From positions 62,001 to 126,000 of the forward strand of contig JAFNAS010000006.1 of NCBI GenBank assembly GCA_017860295.1: a DNA stretch of 64,000 nucleotides. Reading direction: 5' to 3'. This DNA comes from Bacteroidota bacterium. GTDB lineage: Bacteria > Bacteroidota > Bacteroidia > Bacteroidales > Paludibacteraceae. Positions 63,238 through 64,000 of the stretch are shown piece after piece; the stretch's first letter is position 1, and every line of letters begins with the position of its first letter. Position numbers and translations under genes: made by a program. The notes below the pieces were generated by a model. The model was not told where the DNA came from. It saw only the letters and a list, made by a program, of their open reading frames with translations, and searched no databases.

Positions 63238-64000
63238 TTACCAGAAATACCAGTAGAATGCTGCGCAGAAGGCAACAACGCCGATAGAGGCAATAACATC
63301 CCACTTGTTCCAGCTCTGTTTAATAAGCGTCTTGTAGTCGTCGGTAAACGAGATAAATTCAATTTGTTTTGCAGTCGGTTTTGCCGTAAAGAATGATACG
63401 ACAACCATAAACAACATAATGAATACTAGCAACCAGATCTCAAAGATCAACCAGTTTGTGTGCCAGAACCAATGAGTCGAATTCCAGAACCAACCGTTCA
63501 TTACATCTTTTCCTGTATTGGTAAAGATATTGGTCAGCAAGCGAGCCATACCAATAAGGAAACCGATAATCAGACCGGCTTCACCAGCCTTCGGTGTTAT
63601 TTTCTTGGAGAATATACCCAACAGGAACACGGCCACCATGGCAGGAGCCAGCAGCGATTGAATACCCTGCAGATAGGAATAGAGACTACCGAGACTCATC
63701 ATAACAGGAATCCAGATAATACCGAGTATAACCACTACAATTGTTGCGATACGACCTACCAACACGTAGGTAGCTTCGCTCTTATTTTTGCACATCGGTT
63801 TGTAGAAATCTTCGGTAAACAACGTTGCGCAGGAGTTGAAGAAGGCTGCCAACGATGCCACAAGAGCAGAAATAAAACCAATGGTAACGATACCTTTCAC
63901 ACCGGCAGGCAACACAAACTTAACCATCGAACCGAAAGCGGTATCTGGATTATCCAAGGTAAAGCCACTATCGGGACGAGCCGACAACGCTGCAGCTATC
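63238..64000 (-). CDS. Sodium/solute symporter, probable arabinose transporter (5' part outside window)
   Basis: The last 254 codons of a sodium:solute symporter (SSS/SSF family); the frame is open to the right edge (IAAALSARPDSG), so the TTG at 63987 is not the start. The conserved ISALVASLAAFFNSCATLFTEDFYKP segment of the family is seen near residue 55. Several membrane helices follow (ILGIIWIPVMMSLGSLYSYL, PAMVAVFLLGIFSKKI, LLVFIMLFMVVVSFF, VIASIGVVAFCAAFYWYFW). Its place upstream of araR-araD-araA-araB suggests sodium-driven uptake of L-arabinose across the inner membrane. Substrate is inferred from context only. Confidence 0.88.
   Translation of the reverse strand, partial: IAAALSARPDSGFTLDNPDTAFGSMVKFVLPAGVKGIVTIGFISALVASLAAFFNSCATLFTEDFYKPMCKNKSEATYVLVGRIATIVVVILGIIWIPVMMSLGSLYSYLQGIQSLLAPAMVAVFLLGIFSKKITPKAGEAGLIIGFLIGMARLLTNIFTNTGKDVMNGWFWNSTHWFWHTNWLIFEIWLLVFIMLFMVVVSFFTAKPTAKQIEFISFTDDYKTLIKQSWNKWDVIASIGVVAFCAAFYWYFW

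Noticed and set aside
63985-63987. TTG as start of the symporter gene
   Set aside because: The frame continues to the window edge and the family is more than 500 residues long with several membrane helices before this point.

Overview
The window is a stretch of a Bacteroidota (very probably Bacteroidales) chromosome. The evidence is two SusC/SusD outer-membrane pairs, a SusC-type TonB-dependent transporter architecture, a hybrid two-component sensor with an AraC-type output domain, a Nudix-type AraR regulator, many signal peptides ending in a FAQ/YAQ-like site, starts without clear Shine-Dalgarno sequences, and a few TAnnTTTG-type promoters. All 35 genes I can support (33 complete or broken, two cut by the window edges) lie on the minus strand, so the window reads from right to left in transcription order.

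Right end (about 58.2-64.0 kb): an L-arabinose catabolic cluster in the order sodium/solute symporter (partial), araR (Nudix-related repressor), araD, araA, araB. Next (53.7-57.6 kb) is the sensor/regulator (HTCS) of a polysaccharide utilisation locus, followed after a terminator and a 600-bp regulatory gap by susC-susD-susC-susD-SGBP (42.2-53.0 kb). This five-gene order matches the xusA-E core of known Bacteroidota xylan loci. A terminator closes this block.

From 41.5 kb to the left end follows a very large enzyme block: GH8 xylanase, alpha/beta esterase, a protein with two fused CE1 esterases, a CE6-type esterase, a secreted protein of unknown function, six GH43, two GH115, GH67, a sialate-esterase-like protein, GH127, GH51, a CE1 esterase broken by an 80-bp tandem duplication, GH9, GH27, three tandem CBM48-CE1 esterases and the start of a DUF5703 protein. 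Terminators and promoter-like sites split it into probable operons, for example GH127-GH43-GH51 (arabinose removal) between 24.4 and 17.8 kb.

Together the genes describe complete handling of a heavily decorated glucuronoarabinoxylan: binding and import of oligosaccharides (SusC/D, SGBP), removal of ferulate/acetate (CE1, CE6, SGNH esterases), of (methyl)glucuronic acid (GH115, GH67), of alpha- and beta-L-arabinofuranose (GH43, GH51, GH127) and alpha-galactose or beta-L-arabinopyranose (GH27), backbone processing (GH8, GH43), and finally uptake and conversion of arabinose to xylulose 5-phosphate (AraT-like symporter, AraA, AraB, AraD). No GH10, GH11, GH30 or GH5 endoxylanase is visible. I see no tRNA, rRNA, CRISPR array, insertion sequence or phage gene.
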